64,000 nt of DNA from positions 60,536 through 124,535 of the forward strand of contig JAFGLM010000009.1 in NCBI GenBank assembly GCA_016928055.1, written 5' to 3'. The notes under the pieces were generated by a model. It ran no database searches. It saw nothing but the letters and a program-made list of their open reading frames with translations, and was not told the DNA's origin. Each line of letters starts with the position of its first letter. Position 1 is the stretch's first letter. Source of the DNA: Gammaproteobacteria bacterium (GTDB lineage: Bacteria > Pseudomonadota > Gammaproteobacteria > HTCC5015). A program made the position numbers and the translations under genes. Below, piece by piece: positions 48,553-56,779 of the stretch.

Positions 48553-50133
48553 CTATTTATGCACAATTTCAAGCAGATAAACATCGTTTTCGCGCAACGG
48601 TAACTCGGTCATTAACAGACCGTTTGCACCCACTCGAATTTCTTTCTGTTTCTGCACATCGCCCTTCGCTTCCGCCTTAAGCTTTTTTACCTGTGATTTC
48701 GTTAGCTGTGCCGGTGATCCCATTGCAATATAGGCGCTGTAGGCATCATTCCTTTTGTATCCAACCTGCGAGACCCTCAATGTGTAGCGACCCTTTTTTA
48801 GGCCGCTAATATGAATTCTTACATCACCTTTTTCTTTGGCAGGCAAATCCTGAATATAATACTGTTGGTTGTTGATCTTTTCAGGCAACGTGCGCGTGAA
48901 ATCCCAAAGCAGCAATTGCACATTTCCGTTTTCATCTGTGGTAGCCCAGGACATAGCATCGCTGTTTTCCAGTTCAGTGACCCCAAGTTTATTTAAAAAC
49001 TGGTAAGCGAAATAGGCCGGTTTTTTAATACCCTGTATATTCATTAAACCAAAGCCGCCGTGAAAAACTTCGAAGCGCGGTCCCGCTTCTTCAAAAATAT
49101 CGGTAAATACCCAGTAAGACATTGACTGCACCGCATCACCCACCCACTTTAGCTGTTGCAAAATATAGGCAGCCGAATGATAGCTGTCATGAATAGGATC
49201 GCTTGGTGTATACGAAGCACTCCATTCTGTGTAGTGCAATTCCAGACCGGGCATTGACGATTCAGAAATTTGCCTGCGGTTATTGAGTACATCGTTGCTG
49301 ATCGCCCTATCATCGGCTGCAAGCACGGTGCCGGTATTACCGAATTCGTCCAGATAACCCTGCCTGACACCGTAAGAATGTGTGCTGACAAAATCCAGCG
49401 GCACTTTATTTTTTTCGCAGTAGGCGATGGTTTCAGGTATCCAGGCTGCGCCGGCTGTAGCAGGGCCGCCAACCCGATATTGTTTATTGACGCTTTTAAC
49501 TGCCTTGGCAGCGTAGCTGTAAAGCTTGAAGTATTCATCCTGCGTACCGGCCCAGAAACCATTTACGTTCAAGTTTGGCTCATTCCACACTTCGAAGTAC
49601 CAGGTTTTTACTTCATCTACACCGTAACGTTCCGTCCAGTGTTCTACGAGGTTACGGATCAGTGTCTCCCATTTTTCGTAACTCTGAGGTGGCGTTACGT
49701 TACCTCTCCACCAGAAAATGGTTTGATTACCACTGGCCATCGCCGAAGGCATAAAACCCAGTTCGACAAACGGTTTCATACCGATACTCAAAATGTAGTC
49801 ATAGAGCACATCAATATACTGGTAATTGTAGCGTTCCCGGCCTTGTTCACCGATTTTGTACACGCCCATATCATCGGTAAGCAATCCATGCATGCGAATG
49901 TATTTAAAATCAGCATCACGTTTGACTTCCGCCAGCTGTTTTTGCCAATCAGCGCGCAAACCTTCGTTGGCGCGGCCGGCACCCACTGCAGTCTTAAAAA
50001 AAATATTCAGCGGCCCTTTCTCTGCCTGCGCATCAACAGTGATGCTGCGGGTTTGTGCGTGGCCTGTTAACGAGACTGCCAGCAGAACAATTAGCAATAG
50101 ACCTTTGTAATTGAATAACTTCATATTTCTCAT
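48553..50133 (-). CDS. Glycoside hydrolase family 39 protein (beta-xylosidase-like)
   Basis: This is a secreted 526-residue GH39 enzyme. A signal peptide (LLLIVLLAVSLTGHAQ) precedes a TIM barrel with the acid/base glutamate in YFEVWNEPNLN (E185) and the probable nucleophile in LHYTEWSAS (E303), the expected positions for this retaining clan GH-A family. A small beta-domain and a lysine-rich stretch (KSQVKKLKAEAKGDVQKQKE) close the protein. GH39 members include beta-xylosidases and iduronidases; next to a GH31 alpha-xylosidase-like gene, beta-xylosidase is likeliest. The ATG at 50133 has GGAG about nine bases upstream, inside the end of the GH31 gene. A second ATG lies at 50124. Confidence 0.88.
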   Translation of the reverse strand: MRNMKLFNYKGLLLIVLLAVSLTGHAQTRSITVDAQAEKGPLNIFFKTAVGAGRANEGLRADWQKQLAEVKRDADFKYIRMHGLLTDDMGVYKIGEQGRERYNYQYIDVLYDYILSIGMKPFVELGFMPSAMASGNQTIFWWRGNVTPPQSYEKWETLIRNLVEHWTERYGVDEVKTWYFEVWNEPNLNVNGFWAGTQDEYFKLYSYAAKAVKSVNKQYRVGGPATAGAAWIPETIAYCEKNKVPLDFVSTHSYGVRQGYLDEFGNTGTVLAADDRAISNDVLNNRRQISESSMPGLELHYTEWSASYTPSDPIHDSYHSAAYILQQLKWVGDAVQSMSYWVFTDIFEEAGPRFEVFHGGFGLMNIQGIKKPAYFAYQFLNKLGVTELENSDAMSWATTDENGNVQLLLWDFTRTLPEKINNQQYYIQDLPAKEKGDVRIHISGLKKGRYTLRVSQVGYKRNDAYSAYIAMGSPAQLTKSQVKKLKAEAKGDVQKQKEIRVGANGLLMTELPLRENDVYLLEIVHK

Positions 50134-50136
50134 CGT

Positions 50137-52953
50137 TTATAGCTCCACAGTAACGCGTTTGCCGGAATATTTAATAACGCTATCCGCTTTTTTTGTTATC
50201 TCAACATCAACACCATGTTTTTTTGCAACGACGACAATTTCAAATTGCCGCGACTCCAGCATGCCGGGAAATTTTCCGACTCGATCGTCGATTATTAATG
50301 TCTTTTTCTTGTTATCCCATTTCATGTTGATTGTTGCGTACACGCCTCGTTCATAGTTGTAGTTATCATTTTCGTCCTCGTACAACGTAAATTCACCATC
50401 CGCACCGGGATAAATTCTCAGCTCAATAGGATCGGCTGCTTTCTCATTCGCATATTGCAGAAACGGTCCCATTGGAATGATAGAACCGGCTTTTATAAAT
50501 AGTGGAATCTTATCAATGGGCGCATCAGCAATGACCGTCTGGCCACCTTTAACCTGCTCGCCTGTCCAGAAATCAACCCAGGTCGTTCCGGCTGGTAAAT
50601 ACACAGAGCGTGTTTTCGCGCGTTTTTCCTTGGTTTTTTCCTTCTGAAACATATCCGGCGTTTTCCAGTTTAATATTGCCTGAGCTGCACCGGTCTGATT
50701 ATTCTGTACTTCCATCACAAAATCGTATTCTTGGCCGGCTTTCAATTCGAAAACTTCGGTATGTTTGTCAATAGCGCGATAGGCCAGCGGTAGTTCTTTA
50801 CCATCCAGAAGAATCCGGGTCGCATCGTAACTCTTCATATGAAACTGATGCTTGCCGGTTAACTTCGGTATCAATTTGCCTTGCCAGCGAATGGCGTATT
50901 GTGAGTTGGTGGCGTAATCGGGACGACCGGTGTACCAACGCACATTGACGTTCGGATCGATTCGCTGCAGTGACAATTCTTTGAAGTCCTTATCTTTGTA
51001 ATAACTTGCATTCAATCCCTGTTGGGCGTCACTGGTTTTAAAATATTCAGGCCCGACTAATACACCTGCTTCCGGTGGTCGATGTAATTGGTACTCAGTA
51101 ACGGGATTAACCATGATCGACGCGCCAAACATAAACTGGTCTTTTATATCGTAAGTATTTTTATCGCCGGTAAAATCCATCGGTAGACCGCGCAACATCG
51201 TGTAGCCTTCATGAGTAATTTTCCAGGCGTTGGAATAAATATACGGTAACAAGCGATAACGAAGTTGATCAAATTTCAACAGCGGTTTTTCAAATTCACC
51301 AAATTCCCAGATCTCGCGCGGTGTTTCGGATCCGTGCGAGCGGAAGATCGGGCAAAAAGCACCGAACTGAAACATTCGCGTATACAGTTCCTGATAAGCC
51401 GGGTCTTTACCGCCATTGTCAAATACACCGCCGTAACCGCCCAACACAAAAGCACCAATATCGAATGTCCAGTAGGGAATGCCGGCCATGGAGAAATTCA
51501 CTCCGGCGGTAATCTGTTTTTGATAAACATCCCAGCTGGCGCCGATATCACCGGACCAGGTTGTGGCTGCCGCTCTTTGCTGGCCCGCGAATGCTGATCG
51601 GGTCAGTATATAAACACGCCGATCATCGCTTTCTTCGCGTTGTTTCCGATAAATGCTTTCTGTCATCAACAAGGAATAGGTATTGAGGTATTTCGCCCAG
51701 GAGCCGAGATAATTGCCACCGACTTTTTTCATCTCGAATTCCTGTGCGTCCTTGGCGGTTGCATTAATTATGTCGGGCTCGGTCGAATCAATCCACCAGG
51801 CATCAATCCCTTTCGAATACAATCCTTTCTTCATATAACTCCAGTAAATATCGTTCGCCTCTGGAATATAAGCGTCGTAATATTTGAAATTCGCCCAACC
51901 TACCGGCCAGAAAAGATAGCCCTGTTTATCCATTTCTTTATATACATCGGTATTCGGTCCGAGACCGGGCCAGATGGAAATCATGACGTGATAATTCAAA
52001 TCATGCAGAATCTGAATCATCTCTTCCGCTTTCGGAAACTTGCTCTCCGCGAAAAACAATTGCCCCCAATTTTCCTGCCCATCCCAGTAATCCCAGTCCT
52101 GAACAATACTATCAATCGGTATTTGTCGTTTGCGATATTGCCTGGCAACATTTAGCAACTCATCCCGGTTATCATAGTGTTCCTTACTCTGCCAGTAACC
52201 ATAAGCCCACTTACCGTACATCGGAGCCTGCCCGGTTAAATCCCGATAACCTGCAATCACCTCATCCATGGAGTTGCCCGCGACAAAGTAATAATCGATA
52301 TTTTCACCAATATCAGACCAGAACAACGCGCTCTGCTCGCTGTCTTCAAAAACGGTTTTCGAATAGTTATCCCACAAAATGCCATAAGGCTGTGTTGAAA
52401 TAAGAAATGGATTCACTGCATCGGTATTGGATTGCACCAGAACGACTTTTTTGCCGCGATAACTCATATAACCATACTGATGCTGACCCAGGCCATAAAC
52501 GCCTTCATCCGGAGTCAATTTAAAGCTCTGTTTTATGGTGAAGCCTTTGTCTTTTTGGTATTGAACCGGCTTCAGCGCAATCTCGTCGTTCTCTATGAGA
52601 ATTCTGCTGTTATCCGGTTTTAAATACTGGGCAGTGCCGTTTTGTTTGGAAATAACGACTTTCAGTTTACTGGAGCGCAGAGATACTGATTTGGCGTCTT
52701 CCTGAATATCGATATCCAATTCATCAGGCAACTCTTTGGTAACAATCAAACTGGCCTTGTCAGCCTGATTCCCGGGCAGCCATTTTACAATCCGCGCAAT
52801 ATTTTCCGCATAAAACTGAACTCTAACATTCAACTTCCCGGTTTCAACCTGAACACCGTTTTGCACCGGTTTAGCTATCGCCTGTTGCGCGAAACACAGC
52901 AACGCCATATGGGCAAGCGCAACCAAAACAAGGTAATTAGCCTGTTTTTTCAT
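50137..52953 (-). CDS. Glycoside hydrolase family 31 protein with PA14 insert (alpha-xylosidase-like)
   Basis: This secreted or periplasmic enzyme of 938 residues starts with a signal peptide (ALAHMALLCFAQQAIA). The GH31 barrel has the nucleophile aspartate in AWWIDSTEPD (D389) and the acid/base aspartate in TTWSGDIGASWD (D469). A PA14-type beta-sandwich is inserted at about residues 645-767, before the C-terminal sheet domain that begins YLPAGTTWVDFWTGE. The same layout is known in the alpha-xylosidase Xyl31A of Cellvibrio japonicus, which trims xyloglucan oligosaccharides. An alpha-glucosidase role cannot be excluded. AAGGAG lies six bases before the ATG. No TonB-dependent receptor or sugar permease gene is nearby. 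Confidence 0.9.
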   Translation of the reverse strand: MKKQANYLVLVALAHMALLCFAQQAIAKPVQNGVQVETGKLNVRVQFYAENIARIVKWLPGNQADKASLIVTKELPDELDIDIQEDAKSVSLRSSKLKVVISKQNGTAQYLKPDNSRILIENDEIALKPVQYQKDKGFTIKQSFKLTPDEGVYGLGQHQYGYMSYRGKKVVLVQSNTDAVNPFLISTQPYGILWDNYSKTVFEDSEQSALFWSDIGENIDYYFVAGNSMDEVIAGYRDLTGQAPMYGKWAYGYWQSKEHYDNRDELLNVARQYRKRQIPIDSIVQDWDYWDGQENWGQLFFAESKFPKAEEMIQILHDLNYHVMISIWPGLGPNTDVYKEMDKQGYLFWPVGWANFKYYDAYIPEANDIYWSYMKKGLYSKGIDAWWIDSTEPDIINATAKDAQEFEMKKVGGNYLGSWAKYLNTYSLLMTESIYRKQREESDDRRVYILTRSAFAGQQRAAATTWSGDIGASWDVYQKQITAGVNFSMAGIPYWTFDIGAFVLGGYGGVFDNGGKDPAYQELYTRMFQFGAFCPIFRSHGSETPREIWEFGEFEKPLLKFDQLRYRLLPYIYSNAWKITHEGYTMLRGLPMDFTGDKNTYDIKDQFMFGASIMVNPVTEYQLHRPPEAGVLVGPEYFKTSDAQQGLNASYYKDKDFKELSLQRIDPNVNVRWYTGRPDYATNSQYAIRWQGKLIPKLTGKHQFHMKSYDATRILLDGKELPLAYRAIDKHTEVFELKAGQEYDFVMEVQNNQTGAAQAILNWKTPDMFQKEKTKEKRAKTRSVYLPAGTTWVDFWTGEQVKGGQTVIADAPIDKIPLFIKAGSIIPMGPFLQYANEKAADPIELRIYPGADGEFTLYEDENDNYNYERGVYATINMKWDNKKKTLIIDDRVGKFPGMLESRQFEIVVVAKKHGVDVEITKKADSVIKYSGKRVTVEL

Positions 52954-53057
52954 GATTTCTCCTTAATACCAAATATTTTAATTATTTTTGTGAATTTACT
53001 GTTTAGTTCGACCTGATATCCCCGAAAACCAAATTTGGACGAAACTTTCCTTCATTA

Positions 53058-53696
53058 CTATTTTCCCAGGACTTCCCGAACGAAACTCTCTATCTTTTTG
53101 TCCTGACAATTTTCAAAAAAACAGGACTGGAATCGTTCACCGGTTACCGCTGTCTTGACAAGCTCTCGATCGATTGCTTTCATGCCGTCCAGATAGTCTT
53201 TTGCGACCGCATGTTTGACATTATTCAAGATTCCAGCATTTCTAACCATTGATTCCCTCCTTTCGGCCGGGTAACCCTGTCCTCTTTCGCTGGGAAATGC
53301 TTTCTCAAATATATAACGAATATTGAGTTCTGCACCCCAACCAAATCCCTTGGCAAAGGGAATTGACAGTGCATTACCGTTATTAATCTGCGCAAACAAA
53401 AACGCATCGGAAGGATCAATACAATATCCACAAGTGACTCCAGGATAGGCATTCAGCGACATCAAGGCCCCCTGACCGGTTCCACAACCACTCACGACAA
53501 AATCTACAGCTTTTGAGTTTAGTAACAGGCCGGCCATAATACCCAAATGAATATAGGTCAAATAATGATCATTATCATCACTCATGCCTACATTGAAGAC
53601 GGTGTGATTCTGCTCGGCAGCAACTTCTGTAAGCTGCTTCAGAACAATTTGATTTTTTGAAGCCTGGCTAAACTCATTCATTAACGCAATTTTCAT
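53058..53696 (-). CDS. RpiB/LacA/LacB family sugar-phosphate isomerase
   Basis: This 212-residue protein belongs to the ribose-5-phosphate isomerase B / galactose-6-phosphate isomerase family. The N-terminal MKIALMNEF strand, the active-site loop FVVSGCGTGQGALM with its cysteine, and CIDPSDAFLFAQINNGNAL fit the family. The C-terminus is longer than in RpiB itself (~150 residues) and carries extra cysteines (SCFFENCQDKK), so the substrate may differ from ribose phosphate. AAGGAG precedes the ATG by ten bases. It lies upstream of the GH31-GH39 genes on the same strand with a 104-base gap. Confidence 0.85.
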   Translation of the reverse strand: MKIALMNEFSQASKNQIVLKQLTEVAAEQNHTVFNVGMSDDNDHYLTYIHLGIMAGLLLNSKAVDFVVSGCGTGQGALMSLNAYPGVTCGYCIDPSDAFLFAQINNGNALSIPFAKGFGWGAELNIRYIFEKAFPSERGQGYPAERRESMVRNAGILNNVKHAVAKDYLDGMKAIDRELVKTAVTGERFQSCFFENCQDKKIESFVREVLGK

Positions 53697-53725
53697 AACA
53701 ACTCATCTCCTTTTTTGGGGGTACA

Positions 53726-53763
53726 AGTATAGAACAAATACGCTCCTATAGAAAAACGTATTT
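53726..53763 (-). promoter_or_regulatory. Candidate promoter and operator upstream of the isomerase gene
   Basis: On the minus strand TATACT (53731-53726) sits 30 bases upstream of the isomerase ATG and fits a -10 box. The best -35 match at 17-base spacing is the weak TTTCTA (53754-53749). A seven-base inverted repeat, AAATACG and CGTATTT (53736-53742 and 53757-53763), spans this region and would suit a repressor or activator dimer. The weak -35 is consistent with an activated promoter. This is inference from pattern only. Confidence 0.35.
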
Positions 53764-53852
53764 ATAGAGAGCATTCATAATAGGATGATGGCGAATGACT
53801 AGATACTATTTAGTGGGTTCTGCGGTATCCACCCGCGACACCGAGGAACCAG

Positions 53853-53887
53853 TTCAGGAACCTCTGAATGAATCAGAGGTTCCTGAA
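53853..53887. repeat. Perfect 15-bp inverted repeat (hairpin) after the PHP gene
   Basis: The two arms TTCAGGAACCTCTGA and TCAGAGGTTCCTGAA are exact reverse complements around a five-base loop. The structure lies 13 bases past the stop codon of the PHP lipoprotein gene, where a terminator is expected. Neither strand has a T-run after the stem, so it is not a textbook intrinsic terminator. It may protect the 3' end of the mRNA or reduce read-through into the isomerase gene. A partial third copy of the arm (AGGAACC, 53843-53849) lies next to it. Confidence 0.75.
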
Positions 53888-53900
53888 TCATCTCTTTGGC

Positions 53901-55049
53901 CTAATTGAGTTTCACCATCAATGGCTGAGAATACGCTAAAATTTCCACACCATTTTTCAATTGCTCAACTTCGACTCTTAAATACTTTTCTTCTCCGGTA
54001 AGAGTATAGGAAAGCCCATTTTTATTCCTTGCTGAAGCTAGAATGTTACCTGAGTTACCGATAATCCTGATTTTGCTACTAATCTCTTCGGTAGAAACAG
54101 AAACAATGCCACCCAGAGTTTGAATTTTCACCTGAGGCCCGGTATCCGTGCTGCCGTGGCCATCGGGAGGATAATTCCTGGTCATGGCAAGAAAATTCCC
54201 TAATTTGATATTCGCTACAAGGTCATTCCTGAATTCCTGTGGATCCTTTGGATTTTCACCTTCCCAGTATTCTCGCGCATTCTTATTTGAATTAACTAAT
54301 ATCCAACCCAAATTAAAGTGATCGCCATCAACATCGTGGCAATCATCACCGGAGAATCCCCATACTTTTCTGCCCTGCTGCAATAACCGATCCCACAGGT
54401 TTATTGTCCGCATGTTATTGCCGCCGCCGGGGCCTCTTTGCCCGGGATTGAATATTTCAATTCCGGTGAATCGGTCCAGGTCATTCAGTATTTTATTCTC
54501 GCTCCAGCCGTGGTCACTATCATAAGGATGTGCCAGGACAGCAATGCCACCCTGATTTATCACATAATCAATTCGTCTTTGTGCCGGCCACTCGTGTTCC
54601 GGTCCACACGGCCCATTCGAAGCCAGACCCGGATCCAAGTTTATCGCCAGCATGTGTTCACTACCCCAATCACCGTCTTCTTCACTGGGGATATAAACGA
54701 TTCCAATAATTTCCGAATCAACCAATGGATCATCAAAAATAATGCCGCAAGGAATGTCGTGATCAGTTAATGCCATAGCTCGATAGTCTTTTTGGACATA
54801 ATGGTAAAAGACCTTTCCAGGACCATTACTGCCATCACTCCTGGTACTATGTGCATGAGTTTGAACCTTATACCAATAAGGATAATTTTGATAAGGATTT
54901 TCCAACACCTCTTCGATTTGAATCGGCGTGCATGTTGCACCGGTCAGGACAATCAACACTGTAAAAATGAATGCCAGGTATTTAATGAATTCTTTAATGC
55001 TCTTACCCGATAATGTTTTTTTTAATGCCAATGAATTTACTTTTCTCAT
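53901..55049 (-). CDS. PHP-domain lipoprotein (CehA/McbA-like metal-dependent phosphoesterase)
   Basis: This is a 382-residue protein with an N-terminal membrane helix ending in VLTGATC, a plausible lipobox, so it is probably a periplasm-facing lipoprotein. The PHP metal-site motifs are clear: QTHAHSTRSDGS near residue 63, ALTDHD near 93, VLAHPYDSDHG near 171, and FSGDDCHDVDGDH near 228. A C-terminal beta-rich domain (about 295-382) follows. PHP proteins of this branch are hydrolases with varied and often unknown substrates. GGAGAAAGGAA lies directly before the ATG, a strong ribosome site. It may belong to the glycoside hydrolase locus downstream, though a hairpin lies between. Confidence 0.85.
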   Translation of the reverse strand: MRKVNSLALKKTLSGKSIKEFIKYLAFIFTVLIVLTGATCTPIQIEEVLENPYQNYPYWYKVQTHAHSTRSDGSNGPGKVFYHYVQKDYRAMALTDHDIPCGIIFDDPLVDSEIIGIVYIPSEEDGDWGSEHMLAINLDPGLASNGPCGPEHEWPAQRRIDYVINQGGIAVLAHPYDSDHGWSENKILNDLDRFTGIEIFNPGQRGPGGGNNMRTINLWDRLLQQGRKVWGFSGDDCHDVDGDHFNLGWILVNSNKNAREYWEGENPKDPQEFRNDLVANIKLGNFLAMTRNYPPDGHGSTDTGPQVKIQTLGGIVSVSTEEISSKIRIIGNSGNILASARNKNGLSYTLTGEEKYLRVEVEQLKNGVEILAYSQPLMVKLN

Positions 55050-55199
55050 TTCCTTTCTCCCATATTTTTCATGATTGAATAGTAGTAAGAAATAAAAAAC
55101 GCGGTCAATTAAATCCTTCTATGATAGAACCAGCTGTTATTCATTTTCAATAATTTTGGTACAATTCACTGCTAACATACTTCAATGCGTGTATGTTTC

Positions 55200-55565
55200 T
55201 TACACTTCTTCCAGTTTTTCATTAATTTGTTTTGCGGTTTGAGCGATAACATCATCAATTACCGGCGTTTGACCTTTTTCCAGTCCCAATTCATTTAAAC
55301 CAAAAAAGATCGCGTCAATATTGCTGCGTTGAAATATCGACTTGCCACATCTTAACTGACAACCATCAATCACAATTGCAACATCGGCCGCGACCGCCGT
55401 TTCAAAAACACTTGCAGCATTAGCGCCAATACCGGACAGACAACTCATTATGCCAACGCCATCCGCTCTTAACTTCCTCGCTACCCTATCGGCAATTTCT
55501 CCCACATCAGATGCTCCTGAGCAGGCATAAAGAACGACTTTTTTGTTTGCGCTCGATTCTGGCAT
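55200..55565 (-). CDS. DGC-domain putative zinc-binding protein
   Basis: This protein of about 121 residues matches the small DGC family, named for its Asp-Gly-Cys motif: the N-terminal VVLYACSGASDVGEIADRVA holds one conserved cysteine, CLSGIGANAASVFE another, and VIDGCQLRCGKSIF the DGC motif. Four cysteines in these positions suggest metal binding; the function is unknown. The start is set at the ATG at 55565 (MPESSANKK); the frame runs to 55625 but would overlap the upstream gene. It is last in a seven-gene run on this strand. Confidence 0.82.
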   Translation of the reverse strand: MPESSANKKVVLYACSGASDVGEIADRVARKLRADGVGIMSCLSGIGANAASVFETAVAADVAIVIDGCQLRCGKSIFQRSNIDAIFFGLNELGLEKGQTPVIDDVIAQTAKQINEKLEEV

Positions 55566-55621
55566 GATATTTCTCCAATGGGCGATCTTGAACTTCAATA
55601 TCGAAACGATTTTACAAAATA

Positions 55622-56473
55622 TCAAGCAAGCAGTGCATAGAAATCATCAGGTGCTGGGGTTTCAAAGGCGAGTTGTTTACCGGTTTGCGGGTGTTTAATG
55701 CTCAGCCGCAACGCGTGCAGACCCATACGTGGACCCGCTTTTCCGTAACGAGGATCGCCAATCACCGGGTGCCCTAGCCAGGCCATGTGGGCACGGATTT
55801 GATGCTGGCGCCCTGTTTCCAGTTGCAATTCAAGCAAAGCCCGATCCGGCGCGGTACGCCGGGTTACATAATGCGTAATCGCAGCTTTGGCTTCCGGATG
55901 TTGACCGACATGCATGCGATATTCCGTATCATCCAGCCTTAAGGGCTGATTGATCGTCCCACAGCTCGGATTTGGGTGCCCTTCAACAATAGCGAGATAG
56001 ATTTTCTCGGCTTCCGTCCATTGCGCCATCACCGACTCGCGCATTTCGCGTGAAGTGGCAAACAATAAAACGCCCGATGTATCGCGATCCAACCTGTTCA
56101 CCGGCCATAATTTTATCGATCTTTGAGACCGTGAAAACTGATTACGAAGAATAGCAAGCGCATGCTGTTTGTTTTCCCGAGTCGTCGCCACAGACAACAA
56201 ACCAGCCGGTTTATTGATGGCAATCAATTCCTTGTCTGAATAAAGAATTTCCAGCGTGCTCGTTTCGCGCCGTATGAATTTTGCCGCTGCCAACACTTCC
56301 ACATCGTCGCCGACCTGCAGGATATGGTTATGCTTTAACACCGGCTCACCGTTTACCGTTACGCAACCAACTTTCAATCTTTGCTTGATGGTATTTCGAC
56401 TCCAGCCGCGCAGGTTATCAACGAGAAACGCCATCAGGTCCTTAACCTCGTTCACTCGCAATCGGTCGGTCAT
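55622..56473 (-). CDS. RluA family pseudouridine synthase
   Basis: This 283-residue enzyme isomerises uridine in RNA. An S4 RNA-binding domain (about 12-70, NTIKQRLKVGCVTVNGEPV) precedes the catalytic domain with the family motif VNRLDRDTSGVLLFA, which holds the catalytic aspartate, and LETGRQHQIRAHMAWLGHPV. It is not clearly RluC or RluD; the target may be rRNA or tRNA. It lies 26 bases after the zinc-ribbon gene and is probably carried by the same transcript as the ATP-grasp cluster, without an evident functional link. Confidence 0.92.
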   Translation of the reverse strand: MTDRLRVNEVKDLMAFLVDNLRGWSRNTIKQRLKVGCVTVNGEPVLKHNHILQVGDDVEVLAAAKFIRRETSTLEILYSDKELIAINKPAGLLSVATTRENKQHALAILRNQFSRSQRSIKLWPVNRLDRDTSGVLLFATSREMRESVMAQWTEAEKIYLAIVEGHPNPSCGTINQPLRLDDTEYRMHVGQHPEAKAAITHYVTRRTAPDRALLELQLETGRQHQIRAHMAWLGHPVIGDPRYGKAGPRMGLHALRLSIKHPQTGKQLAFETPAPDDFYALLA

Positions 56474-56499
56474 CCCTTTATGCCTGTTTTTATATCACG

Positions 56500-56766
56500 T
56501 CACAATTGATTATATAGATTGTAAACCTCTGAAAGAGTCTTTAGCGATTCCATCAACAATTCATATGAGACCCAGGTAAGTATGAGTATAATTATCGTCA
56601 GCGCGATCTTCCAGGCCAGATGGGTACGTGGCCGTAACCAGATCAGAGGCAGCGCAAAAGGTCCAACACACAACACTGCTATAACGATAATCGATTTTCG
56701 GTAAAACCAGGGAATATTTTCCTCAGCATCCTGAATTTCTTCAGCACAGAAGGGACATTTTTTCAT
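56500..56766 (-). CDS. Small zinc-ribbon membrane protein
   Basis: An 88-residue protein begins MKKCPFCAEEIQDAEENIP, a half zinc-ribbon (CPxC) common at the start of small bacterial membrane proteins. Two hydrophobic helices follow (SIIVIAVLCVGPFALPLIWL and AWKIALTIIILILTWVSY), then a short C-terminal helix. With only one CxxC pair, metal binding would require a dimer or a partner. It sits 13 bases after the aspartoacylase-type gene and may be part of that system. I do not know its function. Confidence 0.75.
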   Translation of the reverse strand: MKKCPFCAEEIQDAEENIPWFYRKSIIVIAVLCVGPFALPLIWLRPRTHLAWKIALTIIILILTWVSYELLMESLKTLSEVYNLYNQL

Positions 56767-56779
56767 CGTATTTTCTCAT

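Noticed and set aside
49270..50070. Plus-strand 266-codon frame within the GH39 gene
   Set aside because: It is antisense to the conserved catalytic domain and shows no recognisable domain or start signals.
53561..53590. Fur-box-like palindrome ATAATGATCATTAT
   Set aside because: It lies inside the isomerase coding region, where it encodes an Asp/Asn/His run, and the half-site spacing is wrong for a 19-base Fur box.
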